A stretch of 34,523 nucleotides of DNA, taken from assembly GCA_023248855.1 (NCBI GenBank), contig JAHFDS010000005.1:28480-63002 (forward strand). Direction: 5' to 3'. Numbering within the stretch: the first letter of the stretch is position 1; each line of letters starts with the position of its first letter. This document shows, one piece after another, positions 1 through 8,181 of the stretch. The notes beneath the pieces were generated by a model. That model was not told the DNA's origin. It saw nothing but the letters and a program-made list of their open reading frames with translations, and did not search any database. A program made the translations under genes and the position numbers. Source of the stretch: Myxococcales bacterium (GTDB taxonomy: Bacteria > Myxococcota_A > Polyangia > JAHFDS01).

Positions 1-1050
1 CGAGAACACCGGACGGCCGGGAAGGCGCATGCCCTCGACCGTGTGGTCGTTGAGGTTCTCGTGCGAGAGCATGGCGCGCCCTGCCAGAGAGCCCGTGTCG
101 ACCGCGAAGCCGTGGTTCTGGGACGTGATCTCGACCTTGCCGGTCTCGAGATCGATGACCGGCTGGTTGGCGCCGTGGTGGCCGAACTTGAGCTTGTAGG
201 TCGTGCCCCCGAGCGCGAGGCCGAGAATCTGGTGCCCGAGGCAGATCCCGAACAGAGGCTTTCCGTGATCCAAGAGGCCCCGTGTCGCGTCGATCGCGTA
301 CTCGACCGCCGCCGGGTCGCCCGGGCCGTTCGACAGGAACACGCCGTCAGGCCGGAGCGCGATCGCCTGCGCCGCCGTGGTCGCGGCCGGCACCACGGTC
401 ACGCGACACCCGACGTCGCGCAGCCGTCGCAGGATGTTGCGCTTGATGCCGAAGTCGTACGCCACCACGTGGAAGCGCTCGGGGCGGAGCTCGCAGACGC
501 GCGCCTGGGGCAGAAACCCGGCGGGGGCGCGCCAGCTGCCCTCTCGCCATTCGTAGGGCTCGCCACAGGTGACCTCGCGGACGAGATCTCGGCCCTCGAG
601 GCGCGGCGCTCGGCGCGCCCGCGCCACCGCCTCGGCCTCGTCGAGCGTGTCCGTCGTGATGACGCCGATCGCCGCGCCGCCGTCGCGCAGGCGGCGGGTG
701 AGCGCACGGGTGTCGATGCCCTCGAGGCCGACCAGCCCCTGCTCGGCCAGCGCCTCGTCGAGCGAGCTCTCGGCGCGCCAGCTCGAGACCACCGGCGACA
801 GCTCGCGCACGACGAAGCCCGAGCACCAGACCTGCCGCGACTCGAAGTCCTCGCGGTTCCAGCCCACGTTGCCGATCTGGGGCGCCGTCATCGCCACGAT
901 CTGTCCGCGGTAGGAGGGATCCGTCAGGACCTCCTGGTAGCCGGTGAGCGCGGTGTTGAACACCACCTCGCCGGACGCCTCTCCGGTCGCGCCGAACGCG
1001 CGCCCGCGGAACACCGTGCCGTCTTCGAGTGCCAAGAGTGCCGGCCGCAT
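1..1050 (-). CDS. carA: Carbamoyl-phosphate synthase small subunit, 3' end cut by the window edge
   Basis: This is the glutamine-hydrolysing subunit that passes ammonia to CarB to make carbamoyl phosphate for arginine and pyrimidine synthesis in the cytoplasm. The start is ATG at 1050 ([16 protein letters not shown]), and 350 codons are present. The N-terminal CarA domain covers roughly residues 1-150. The class I glutamine amidotransferase domain follows, with the FGICLGHQ nucleophile motif (Cys about residue 270, codon at 241-243) and the oxyanion-side motif SNGPGDP. The reading frame runs off the window at PGRPVF, just before the expected HPE segment that supplies the His/Glu of the triad, so only about 30 residues are missing. 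It is first on the minus strand here, and a 56-bp gap separates it from the VWA lipoprotein stop at 1107. Identity is secure. What lies downstream, including carB, is outside the window. Confidence 0.95.
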   Translation of the reverse strand, partial: MRPALLALEDGTVFRGRAFGATGEASGEVVFNTALTGYQEVLTDPSYRGQIVAMTAPQIGNVGWNREDFESRQVWCSGFVVRELSPVVSSWRAESSLDEALAEQGLVGLEGIDTRALTRRLRDGGAAIGVITTDTLDEAEAVARARRAPRLEGRDLVREVTCGEPYEWREGSWRAPAGFLPQARVCELRPERFHVVAYDFGIKRNILRRLRDVGCRVTVVPAATTAAQAIALRPDGVFLSNGPGDPAAVEYAIDATRGLLDHGKPLFGICLGHQILGLALGGTTYKLKFGHHGANQPVIDLETGKVEITSQNHGFAVDTGSLAGRAMLSHENLNDHTVEGMRLPGRPVFS

Positions 1051-1106
1051 CGACCGCGCAATCTAGCAGAACCCGAGGCTTGGGGCCTCGGCCTTCGGAC
1101 GATCGG

Positions 1107-2234
1107 TCAGGGCGGAGGGAGGCGCACGGGCTTGCCGGGGGGGGGACAGCCGAGGACGACCTGGATGTTAGGCGTACGCAGCGTCTGCAGCTCGTCGCAC
1201 GTGCGTCCGCGAAAGATGATCGACTTGCCGTCGGGGCCGAGCGCAAAGCCGTTCACCTCGTCCCGGGGCACTTGCATGCCGTTGACCGTGATGACGATGT
1301 TGTCCGGATCCGGCGCCTGCGTCGTCAGCGGATACGTGCACGACACGATGAGCCCGGCGATGTCCATGAGCGCTTGCTCCAGCTCCGCGCCGTTCTCGGC
1401 CAGGTAGTACCTGCGCGCCACGCCGGCCGGCCGCGCGAATCCGCCCGCGGTGGCCATCGCCGTCAGCGCCGCGTCCTCCGCCACGCCGGTCTGCATGCCG
1501 ATCACGATGACGGTGGTGGACTCCACCGCCGCCTGGCGCGTGGCGTCGATCGCGCCTGCCATGTCGACCCCGCGCTCGGTGCAGGGCATCTCGCACGCCA
1601 TCGCCCCCATGCCCCCGGCGCCGTCGCTGCGCCGGCACTTGTTGCCCTCGCACGGCGCAAAGCCGAACGGGCAGGTGCAGCCGGCCGCGCAGTTGGGCGC
1701 GCCGTCGGTGGCGAGCAGGATGTAGCGGGGGGCGCTGCGCCCGAGGCCCTTCAAGTACGCGTGCGCCTTCTGGATGGCCTCGCGCGCGGGCGTCTCGCCG
1801 TTCGGATTCGCGCTGCCGACCTTGCGCTCGATCATCGCCGCGTGGTCAGGCCCCACGGGTACGTCGACGTCGAACACCGCGCAGCCCTCGTTGGCGGGGA
1901 ACAGCATCAGGCCCCAGTTGATCTTCTGCTCGCTCGCGCGCACCACCGAGCGCACCGCCGCCGTCATCACGAGCCAGCGCGTGGAGTTGCCGAGCGCGAT
2001 CGACATCGAGCCCGACTTGTCGAACACCATCACCACGTCGGGTGCCATGCCGGGCTGCAGCTCGAAGCGCTGGGTGCCACACGCGGCCGCGTCGGGCTGG
2101 CGCGGCGCTCCGCTGCCGCCACTAGTCGAGGGCGCGCTTGGCCCCATGCCGCCGGCCCCCGCATCGGGTACCGCCTGCTGGGTCGGTCCGCATGCCGCGA
2201 GCCCGAGCGAAAAGACCAGAAAAACACCGCGCAT
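1107..2234 (-). CDS. VWA-domain lipoprotein
   Basis: This 375-aa protein begins MRGVFLVFSLGLAAC, a lipoprotein signal with the acylated Cys at residue 15. I chose ATG 2234 over a longer in-frame start at 2420 because only this start gives a signal peptide. A Gly/Pro/Ser-rich linker (16-50) leads to a von Willebrand A domain (about 64-260). The MIDAS metal site appears complete: DKSGS at 72-76, the Thr of GETPA near 148 and the Asp of ATDG near 177. A Cys-rich insert (181-218, at least eight Cys) interrupts the domain, and the tail ends in a Pro-rich stretch. Such proteins usually bind ligands or partners at the cell surface or in the periplasm; the ligand here is unknown. A 21-bp perfect palindrome lies 12-32 nt upstream of the ATG. 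Confidence 0.82.
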   Translation of the reverse strand: MRGVFLVFSLGLAACGPTQQAVPDAGAGGMGPSAPSTSGGSGAPRQPDAAACGTQRFELQPGMAPDVVMVFDKSGSMSIALGNSTRWLVMTAAVRSVVRASEQKINWGLMLFPANEGCAVFDVDVPVGPDHAAMIERKVGSANPNGETPAREAIQKAHAYLKGLGRSAPRYILLATDGAPNCAAGCTCPFGFAPCEGNKCRRSDGAGGMGAMACEMPCTERGVDMAGAIDATRQAAVESTTVIVIGMQTGVAEDAALTAMATAGGFARPAGVARRYYLAENGAELEQALMDIAGLIVSCTYPLTTQAPDPDNIVITVNGMQVPRDEVNGFALGPDGKSIIFRGRTCDELQTLRTPNIQVVLGCPPPGKPVRLPPP

Positions 2235-2245
2235 TGCTGGCGGAT

Positions 2246-2266
2246 CCTCGCACGGATCGTGCGAGG
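2246..2266. promoter_or_regulatory. Perfect 9-bp inverted repeat in the VWA lipoprotein leader
   Basis: The arms cctcgcacg and cgtgcgagg flank the trinucleotide gat. It ends 12 nt before the ATG at 2234, so it could be a dimeric repressor operator or an RNA hairpin over the ribosome-binding region. No regulator can be assigned from the sequence. Confidence 0.5.
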
Positions 2267-2341
2267 TCGAACAGCGCGACGCCCGGAAAGTTTTACAAAG
2301 AATCGGGGATCGAAGGTCGGACCTGGGTGCGACGCCGTGCG

Positions 2342-3409
2342 TCAAGCCGGCGCTTGCTCCAGCCACACGACGACCCCTTGCGGCGCGAAAGCCCCCGGGA
2401 TCGGATGCAGGCGGGCCCACGGGTGAGCCGGATCTCCGGTCTCGGCGCGCTGCTCGAGGCCGGTCGCGAGGGCGGCTGCGAACGCGACCCGGAGCGGCTC
2501 CCGCCCGAGCTCGCCGATGCGGCGCACCTGCTCCTGTTCCACCAGCTGGAAGGCCGCGCGTGCGGCGGGATTGACCTCGGCGATGCTGCCGTCGGGCGCG
2601 ACCACCAGGATGGGCTGCGACGACGACTCGAGCAGGGCCAGCAGGTGGGCGCGGTCGCGCCGGATCTCGGGGCGCTGCCGCGCGATGTCGGCGCCCAGCT
2701 GCCGCAGGGTGCGGTCGAGGCTGGTGAGCTCGCCCCAGCGCGCGGTGGCTTCGGGCAGCGCGTCGCCCTGCTGGATGGCGGCCACGAGGCGGGTGATCTC
2801 GTCGACCCCACGGGTGATGCGGCGCGACAGCAGAAGGGCGAGCAGGAGCCCGAGCCCGAGCGCACCCGAGGCCGACCAGCCGATGGCGCTGCGCAGCGAC
2901 GCCAGCGCCTCGTTGGTCTCGGACAGGTCCGCCGCCGTGCGCACGACCGCCACACCGAGCGCGCGGGCGCGCCCGACGCCCGGCAAGGCCCGGTAGAGCA
3001 TCGGCCGTCCGGTGGTCTCCGAGGTGCGCCGCGCGTGGGCCTTTTGCGAGCTCGCCGCCAGCGTCTGCTGCACCTCGGGGCGGTGGGCGTGGTTCGGCAG
3101 AAGCGCGATCCGCGTGCGGTCGACGGCGGAGTCGGCGAGCACCTGCCCGGTGTCGCCGATGAGGGTGATGCGGGTCTCGAGGGGCCCGGCGAGGCGCTCG
3201 ACCAGGTCCTGCAAGCGTCCGGGATCGGGGGCGCTCTCGAGCTCGAGCAGGACCACCCGCCCGGCTCGCTCGAGATCGGTCAGGAGGCGCTCTTCGGCCC
3301 GGCGCGTGACCAGCTCGCCGAGCAGGGCGTGCGGCCCGGCGACCACCGCCAGGACGACCACGAGGTAGCCGAGGGTCAGGTTTCGCTGCAGGCCGCCGCG
3401 GATCTTCAT
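2342..3409 (-). CDS. PhoR-like membrane sensor with HAMP and PAS but no kinase domain
   Basis: This 355-aa protein has TM helix 1 at about 13-31, an extracytoplasmic sensor region at 32-175, TM helix 2 at about 176-195, a HAMP domain at about 196-245 and a PAS domain at about 255-352 (QPILVVAPDGSIAEVNPAA). That is the PhoR/VicK order, in which a HisKA and an HATPase domain should follow. Here the frame stops directly after the PAS (VVVWLEQAPA, then stop) and the next gene begins 107 bp on. The start ATG at 3409 overlaps the stop of the upstream gene in an ATGA, so the two are translationally coupled. It may be a non-enzymatic sensor acting through a partner or a truncated kinase remnant. Domain calls come from sequence pattern only. 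Confidence 0.75.
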   Translation of the reverse strand: MKIRGGLQRNLTLGYLVVVLAVVAGPHALLGELVTRRAEERLLTDLERAGRVVLLELESAPDPGRLQDLVERLAGPLETRITLIGDTGQVLADSAVDRTRIALLPNHAHRPEVQQTLAASSQKAHARRTSETTGRPMLYRALPGVGRARALGVAVVRTAADLSETNEALASLRSAIGWSASGALGLGLLLALLLSRRITRGVDEITRLVAAIQQGDALPEATARWGELTSLDRTLRQLGADIARQRPEIRRDRAHLLALLESSSQPILVVAPDGSIAEVNPAARAAFQLVEQEQVRRIGELGREPLRVAFAAALATGLEQRAETGDPAHPWARLHPIPGAFAPQGVVVWLEQAPA

Positions 3410-4947
3410 GCGACCGGATCCAGGGTCTGCGCGAGCGCCGACGCGGCCGTGCGGGGCAGGACCACGTCGACGCGCACGATGCCCTTGCGGCTCACGATCG
3501 CGCGCACCCGCTCGAACGAGACGTCGGTCGCGCCCTCGGTCTGGTAGCGCAGGACGAGGTTCAAGTGATAGACCTTGGGCGCGCGGCGCGACACGAACGC
3601 GCCCACGTTCGGATCGAAGAAGGTCACCTCGCGCTTCGGATCGTCGAGGTGCTCGGTGAAGTCGCGGATGCCGAGGCGCACGATGTCCCGCACGCTCGCG
3701 CCGAGATCGCGCGCCAGGAGCTCGCCCTCGAAGTGCATGCGCTTTCGGTAGTGCAGGACCTCGTCGGCCCGGTCGTCGCCGAGATCGACCACGTGGTGCA
3801 GATCGCGCGCGCGGGTGACGTCGGCGGGCAGCTCGCTGGTGGCGACGTAGCGCACCGACTCGTAGCAGCGGCCGTGCAGGCTGGCGTCGTAAAGACCCGT
3901 GCCGCCGACGATCTCGGACGATTGATCGGGCATGAAGCGGCGCAGCCGCTGCTGCAGCTTCTGCCGCGTGAGCTCCTTGATCCGGTCCTTGGCGATGTAG
4001 GCGACGACGCCCACGCAGAAGAGGAGGAACGTCGAGCTGCCGCCGGCGGTGGAGGACTGCGCCCACAGCGCCCAGCTCGCCGCCAGCGCCGCGCCGACCG
4101 CGGCGACGGCCTGCTGGACCTTGGCGCCCGCGGGGCGCTCGCGCACGTCGAGGAACAGCACCTGCTGCACGTGCTTCTTGAGCTGGCCGCGCCGGTAGAG
4201 GAAATACTCGTCGCGCGTGCTGTCGCGCGCGCCGCTGCCCAGGCACAGAAAGCCCGCCCGCCGCCGGTACGCGATCTCCTCGGCCGCGAGCGCGGCGGTG
4301 TGCGCGGGATCGGTGTGCGGGGTGCAGGCCGCGAAGGCCTCCTCGAGCGTGAGCGAGAGCCACTCGTCGCAAAGGCGCAGCTCGCGCAGCACGACCGGCC
4401 CCACGTCCACGGCGTGGTAGTCGTAACGGCGGCGCAGCGTCCGCAGCGCCCGCACGGCGGACAGGACGCCGCGGAAGGCCTCCCCGGCGGGGGTGCCCTG
4501 TCGCACCGCCGCGCCCGCGTCGCGCACCGCCTCGACGACCACGCAGGCGCAGAGGCGCGCCTGGTTGACCATCTCCTGGACCCGGGGCAGACCTGTGCCC
4601 TCAGCGCGCCGGCGCAGCGAGTCGGCCAGGGCAGAAAGCGGGGAGCCGGGATCGGCCTCGAGCCGATCGCCGAACTCGGGGGCGTCGAGGCGCAGGTAGG
4701 CCTGGATGTCCTCGAGCAGCCGCGCGGCCGGGTAGGTGCGGGAGGAGACGCGCAGGTTCTTCGGCAGGAACAGGTAGAGGTCGACCTGATAGTCGGTCTC
4801 GTCGGCCTCGTGGCCGCCACGCAGCGGGTAGGTGACCTTGAGGTCGAACTGGTAGCGGTCGTGGACCTCGACCTGGCAGGCGAGCTCGGGGGCGGGGGGG
4901 CGGCCGCTCGGCTGGATTGCGACGGCCGGCACCGATCTCGACTGCAT
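3406..4947 (-). CDS. Hypothetical two-TM protein (513 aa)
   Basis: I do not recognise the family. From ATG 4947 the protein has an N-terminal region with a beta-like segment (LACQVEVHDRYQFDLKVTYP) and an Arg/Leu-rich helical region (about 105-260). A pair of membrane helices follows at about 279-296 and 304-319, then a basic stretch (KELTRQKLQQRLRRF) and a mixed C-terminal domain of about 170 residues. There is no signal peptide. The short loop suggests both termini are cytoplasmic. A longer in-frame extension to 5355 is rejected because it runs antisense through the PP2C gene. Its stop overlaps the start of the kinase-less sensor (ATGA, 3406-3409), so the two are probably co-expressed and may work together. 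It is divergent from the PP2C gene across only 31 bp. Confidence 0.7.
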   Translation of the reverse strand: MQSRSVPAVAIQPSGRPPAPELACQVEVHDRYQFDLKVTYPLRGGHEADETDYQVDLYLFLPKNLRVSSRTYPAARLLEDIQAYLRLDAPEFGDRLEADPGSPLSALADSLRRRAEGTGLPRVQEMVNQARLCACVVVEAVRDAGAAVRQGTPAGEAFRGVLSAVRALRTLRRRYDYHAVDVGPVVLRELRLCDEWLSLTLEEAFAACTPHTDPAHTAALAAEEIAYRRRAGFLCLGSGARDSTRDEYFLYRRGQLKKHVQQVLFLDVRERPAGAKVQQAVAAVGAALAASWALWAQSSTAGGSSTFLLFCVGVVAYIAKDRIKELTRQKLQQRLRRFMPDQSSEIVGGTGLYDASLHGRCYESVRYVATSELPADVTRARDLHHVVDLGDDRADEVLHYRKRMHFEGELLARDLGASVRDIVRLGIRDFTEHLDDPKREVTFFDPNVGAFVSRRAPKVYHLNLVLRYQTEGATDVSFERVRAIVSRKGIVRVDVVLPRTAASALAQTLDPVA

Positions 4948-4958
4948 TGGAACCAGTG

Positions 4959-4964
4959 TATGAT
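4959..4964 (+). promoter_or_regulatory. Possible -10 element for the PP2C gene
   Basis: TATGAT lies 15 nt before the ATG at 4979, in the 31-bp divergent gap 4948-4978. I see no convincing -35 at 16-18 bp, so this is weak. With so little space, the promoters of the two divergent genes must overlap each other or the coding ends. Confidence 0.25.
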
Positions 4965-4978
4965 ACGCTCTCACGCAG

Positions 4979-5827
4979 ATGAAGCTCCGCGCCTGGGGCT
5001 CGAGCGACGTGGGTCGCAAGCGAGACCACAACGAGGACTCGTTGCTCGTGGAGCCGACCCTCGGGCTCTTCGCCGTCGCTGACGGCATGGGCGGCCATCT
5101 GGGCGGAGATCGCGCGAGCCGCATGGCGGTGGAGATCCTGGCGCGCGAGGTGCGCCGCCTCGATCGCTCGGGCGCCATGCGACGGGCGGTCCGCGCGGCG
5201 CTCGGGGACACGGCCCCCGACGAGGGGCCGGTCGCCACGTCGCTCCGCCAGGCGGCGCGCACCGCCGGGGCGGCGATCTTCGACGTGGCCCAGCGCGAGG
5301 CGCGGCTGCATGGCATGGGGACCACGCTGACGTCGATCCTGCTGCGTGGCGACAAGGCCTACATCGCGCACGTGGGCGACAGCCGGGCCTACCTGTTTCG
5401 CGACGGCAAGGCGCAGCAGGTGACCGAGGATCACTCGTGGATCGCCGAGCAGGTGCGCGCGGGCTTGCTCTCCGAGGACGAGGCGCGGGACTCGCGCTTT
5501 CGGCACATCATCACGCGCTCGGTCGGGTTCGAGCGCGAGGTGCAGGTCGATCTCCTGCAGATCCCGGTGACGCCAGGGGACTGCTTCCTCCTGTGCTCGG
5601 ATGGCCTGACGAACCACGTCGAGGACACCGAGATCGGCAGCGTGCTCACCGCCGAGTACTACCGGCGCGCGCCCCAGGTGCTGGTCGAGATCGCGAACGA
5701 ACGAGGCGGCGACGACAACGTCACGGTCGTGGTGGTCTACTGCGCGAACGAGAAGGCCGCCGAGGCGACCGAGGAGCAGAGCCTCGCCGAGGACGCCGAC
5801 ACCCAGGCCGTGCCTCGGGTGCGCTGA
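4979..5827 (+). CDS. PP2C-family (Stp1-type) Ser/Thr protein phosphatase
   Basis: This 282-aa soluble enzyme should remove phosphate from Ser/Thr of proteins, usually opposing Hanks-type kinases. The bacterial PP2C motifs are present in order: RKRDHNEDS (13-21), VADGMGGH (33-40), GTTLTSILL (114-122), HVGDSRAY (131-138), VTEDHSW (148-154), SDGL (207-210) and GGDDNVTVV (243-251). The metal-binding Asp residues of DGMGG, SDGL and GGDDN are intact, so it should be active. The length matches the stand-alone PrpC/Stp1 class with no added domain except a 20-residue acidic tail. No cognate kinase is in the window; the FHA domain protein at 24942-25859 hints that Ser/Thr phosphorylation is used in this cell. 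Its stop faces the TPR lipoprotein stop 16 bp away. Confidence 0.92.
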   Translation: MKLRAWGSSDVGRKRDHNEDSLLVEPTLGLFAVADGMGGHLGGDRASRMAVEILAREVRRLDRSGAMRRAVRAALGDTAPDEGPVATSLRQAARTAGAAIFDVAQREARLHGMGTTLTSILLRGDKAYIAHVGDSRAYLFRDGKAQQVTEDHSWIAEQVRAGLLSEDEARDSRFRHIITRSVGFEREVQVDLLQIPVTPGDCFLLCSDGLTNHVEDTEIGSVLTAEYYRRAPQVLVEIANERGGDDNVTVVVVYCANEKAAEATEEQSLAEDADTQAVPRVR

Positions 5828-5843
5828 ACGCTCGGCCCGGCGC

Positions 5844-7073
5844 CTACGGATGCAATTCGCCGACGGAGACGCTCGGATCGCGCGCCGGTAGATCGGCCAC
5901 GCGGGCGGTTCGCCGCAAGGCGGCCTCCATCCAGCGCAGGTTGCGGGCGGCGTCGGTCGACTGGGGATCGAGCTCGGTGGCGCGGCGGAAGGTGTCGCGC
6001 GCGAGCTCGAGCTGGCCCAGGCGCGCGAGCGACAGACCGAGGTTGAAGCGGAGCGCGGCCGCGTCGGGCCAGAAGCTGATGGCCTGCTCGAAGCGCCGCC
6101 TGGCCTCGCTGTCCTCGCCACGCACGTGCGCGGCGACGCCGAGGTTCGACATCGCGGCGGCGTAGCGCGGGTCGATCTCGAGGGCGGCGGTGAACTCGCG
6201 CTGCGCGTCCTCGGGCTTGCCGAGGCGTAGCAGGGCCGCGCCTGCCGCGTTGTGGGCGGCCGCGAAGCGCGGGTCGAGCTTGAGCGCCGACCGCGCCGCC
6301 TCGAGCGCCGGCTCGAGCCGCTTTTGGGCCAGGCGCACGAGCGCGAGGTCGTACTGGACCACAGCGTTCTTGGGGTCGACGCGCGACGCCACGACCAGCT
6401 CCGCCTCGGCGCCCGCAGGGTCGCCGATGGTGGCCTTGACGACCGCGAGCCCCACGCGCGACGCGGGGTCGGCGGGGTTGCGCTTGACGAGCGCATCGAA
6501 CTCGCGCGCGGCTTCCTCGTAGCGACCCGACGCGAGGTGGATCGCGCCGCGCAGGCGCCTGGCCAGGGCCACGCGCGCCGGGTCGCGGTCGTCAGCGGCC
6601 TGCTGCGCCGCGACCGCCCCCACGGAACCCTTGGCCCCGAACTCGAGCGTGGCCTCCTTGACGCGCTTCTGCCGCAGCAGCGTGGCGACGAGCGCGAAGC
6701 GGGCTCGCTCCTCGTCCGGCGCGATGCGCAGCGCGGATCGGAGGTGGCGCTCCGCGCCGGCCTCGTCGTGCTCGCGCTCGGCCAGCGACGCCAGCGCCAG
6801 GTGCGGCTCCACGTAGCCCGGGCGCAGCTTGGCGATCTCGAGGTACGCGCGCCGCTCGCCCGGCAGATCCCCCGCCTGCCGCGCGCGCTCGGCGTCATCG
6901 ACCAGGAGGTTGAGCTGCGTCGCGAGCTGGACCTCCGGGCTCATGCTCGAAGGGCCCGGGGACGGCGCGCCGGGGGCAGGCGGCGGCAGCGGCGAGGCCG
7001 GCGGAGGTGCGGCGCAGGCGAGCGCCAGCGAGGCGAGGGGGCCCGTGAGCCAGGCGGCACGGAGAGCGCGCAT
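5844..7073 (-). CDS. TPR-repeat lipoprotein
   Basis: This 409-aa protein starts MRALRAAWLTGPLASLALAC, a lipoprotein signal with a lipobox ending in Cys about 20. I chose ATG 7073 rather than an upstream in-frame start at 7139 because of this signal. A Pro/Ser-rich linker (about 22-45) leads to a run of tetratricopeptide repeats through to about residue 385, for example YVEPHLALASLAEREHD, RFAAAHNAAGAALLRLGK and YAAAMSNLGVAAHVRGE. TPR arrays are protein-binding scaffolds, and with a lipid anchor this one probably acts at the outer membrane. It is the last gene of the bamD-truD-exbBD run, 62 bp after exbD, so a role with the ExbB/D-type motor or the envelope machinery is possible but inferred. 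Its partner is unknown. Confidence 0.82.
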   Translation of the reverse strand: MRALRAAWLTGPLASLALACAAPPPASPLPPPAPGAPSPGPSSMSPEVQLATQLNLLVDDAERARQAGDLPGERRAYLEIAKLRPGYVEPHLALASLAEREHDEAGAERHLRSALRIAPDEERARFALVATLLRQKRVKEATLEFGAKGSVGAVAAQQAADDRDPARVALARRLRGAIHLASGRYEEAAREFDALVKRNPADPASRVGLAVVKATIGDPAGAEAELVVASRVDPKNAVVQYDLALVRLAQKRLEPALEAARSALKLDPRFAAAHNAAGAALLRLGKPEDAQREFTAALEIDPRYAAAMSNLGVAAHVRGEDSEARRRFEQAISFWPDAAALRFNLGLSLARLGQLELARDTFRRATELDPQSTDAARNLRWMEAALRRTARVADLPARDPSVSVGELHP

Positions 7074-7135
7074 GAGGCCATCGTACCGCGGATCGGGTTC
7101 CTCCCGCGTGGCCCTGGGCGCGCGGCCCCGGGCGC

Positions 7136-7552
7136 TCACTTCCGCGGCTGGTCGACCGTGATGGCGAAGCGGCGCACACCCGCGGTGCGCAGGAGGTCGA
7201 TGATCTCGACGACGCGGCCGTGCGGCACCGTGTGGTCGGCGCCGAGGACCGCCTGCAGGTCGGGCTTCTTCTCGAGCGCGCCCTTGATGAACGTCTTGAC
7301 GTCGTCGGGCGTGGCCGGCTGCGCGTTCAGGTAGAGCTTGCCGGTGCGGTCGAGCCCCAGGGTGAGCGCGGTCTGCCCGGCGTCCTCCCCGGTCGTCGCC
7401 TTGGGCAGATCCACCTTGATCGCCGGGTTCACGATGAGGCTCGCGGTCACCATGAAGATGATGAGCAGCACGAGCGTGACGTCCACGAGCGGCGTCACGT
7501 TGATCTCCGACAGGATCGCCCCCTCGTCGGACGAGGCCTTGTAGCCCGCCAT
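7136..7552 (-). CDS. exbD: ExbD/TolR-family proton-channel subunit
   Basis: This 138-aa protein has a short cytoplasmic N-terminus, one TM helix (about 22-42, INVTPLVDVTLVLLIIFMVT) and a periplasmic domain. The conserved membrane Asp is D24 of PLVDV, the residue that carries protons in ExbD/TolR. Family members work with an ExbB/TolQ pentamer to convert proton flow into force on the cell envelope (TonB- or Tol-type systems, or gliding motors in myxobacteria). Its ATG at 7552 overlaps the exbB stop by one base (TGATG), which gives strong coupling. No tonB, tolA, tolB or pal gene is next to it, so whether it energises TonB transport, Tol-Pal or gliding cannot be decided from the sequence. The symbol is a family-level choice. 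Confidence 0.9.
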   Translation of the reverse strand: MAGYKASSDEGAILSEINVTPLVDVTLVLLIIFMVTASLIVNPAIKVDLPKATTGEDAGQTALTLGLDRTGKLYLNAQPATPDDVKTFIKGALEKKPDLQAVLGADHTVPHGRVVEIIDLLRTAGVRRFAITVDQPRK

Positions 7553-8181
7553 CAGGCGCCCCCGCGCAGGTGCGCGAGCACGGTGTGCGCGAGCTCGTCG
7601 GCGCTCGTCATCGCGGCGCGCGCGCGGCGCTGGAAGTAGTTGAACGCCATGACCGCGGGGATGGCGACCACGAGGCCGACGGCGGTGGCGACGAGCGCCT
7701 CCGAGATGCCGCGCATCACCGTCTGCGCGCCGCCCGACTGGTTGAGCGACAGATCATGGAACGCCTTGATGATGCCGAGCACGGTGCCGAACAGGCCAAT
7801 GAACGGGGCGTTCGAGCCCAGCGTGCCGAGGATCGAGAGGTTGTGCTCCAGGGTCGCGAGGGCGCGGGCGCGGGCGCCGGTCATCGCCTCGGCGGCGGCG
7901 TCCGCGTTGCGCAGGGTCCCGAGGCCCGCGCGGCCGACCGCGGCGGCCACGTGCGCCTCCCCCGCGAGGCGCTTCCTGGCGTCGTCGGCCTGGCCGCCCG
8001 CGAGCAGCGCCGCGACCTCGTCCGCCAGGCGCCGGCCGGCCGCGCGAGACGCCGTGCGCCGGAACGCGAACGCCCGCTCGAGCATCACGGCGACCGATGC
8101 CACCGACAGCACGAGGAGCAGGTAGAGCACCCACTCGGCGCCGAGCAGCGTCAGGCCGAGGAGCTTTCCGGTCAGGTCCAC
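7552..8181 (-). CDS. exbB: MotA/TolQ/ExbB-family proton-channel protein
   Basis: This 209-aa protein with three predicted TM helices (about 15-35, 118-140 and 160-182) has the family signature region [20 protein letters not shown] (114-133) followed by VLGIIKAF and the [19 protein letters not shown] segment. It forms the stator pore around the ExbD dimer. The start is a GTG at 8181, inside the last 10 bases of truD; no ATG fits the family N-terminus and no clear Shine-Dalgarno is visible, so expression probably relies on coupling to truD. It overlaps exbD by one base. Placement after tRNA-modification and BamD genes, with no TonB or Tol genes, leaves the motor's task open. Confidence 0.88.
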   Translation of the reverse strand: MDLTGKLLGLTLLGAEWVLYLLLVLSVASVAVMLERAFAFRRTASRAAGRRLADEVAALLAGGQADDARKRLAGEAHVAAAVGRAGLGTLRNADAAAEAMTGARARALATLEHNLSILGTLGSNAPFIGLFGTVLGIIKAFHDLSLNQSGGAQTVMRGISEALVATAVGLVVAIPAVMAFNYFQRRARAAMTSADELAHTVLAHLRGGA

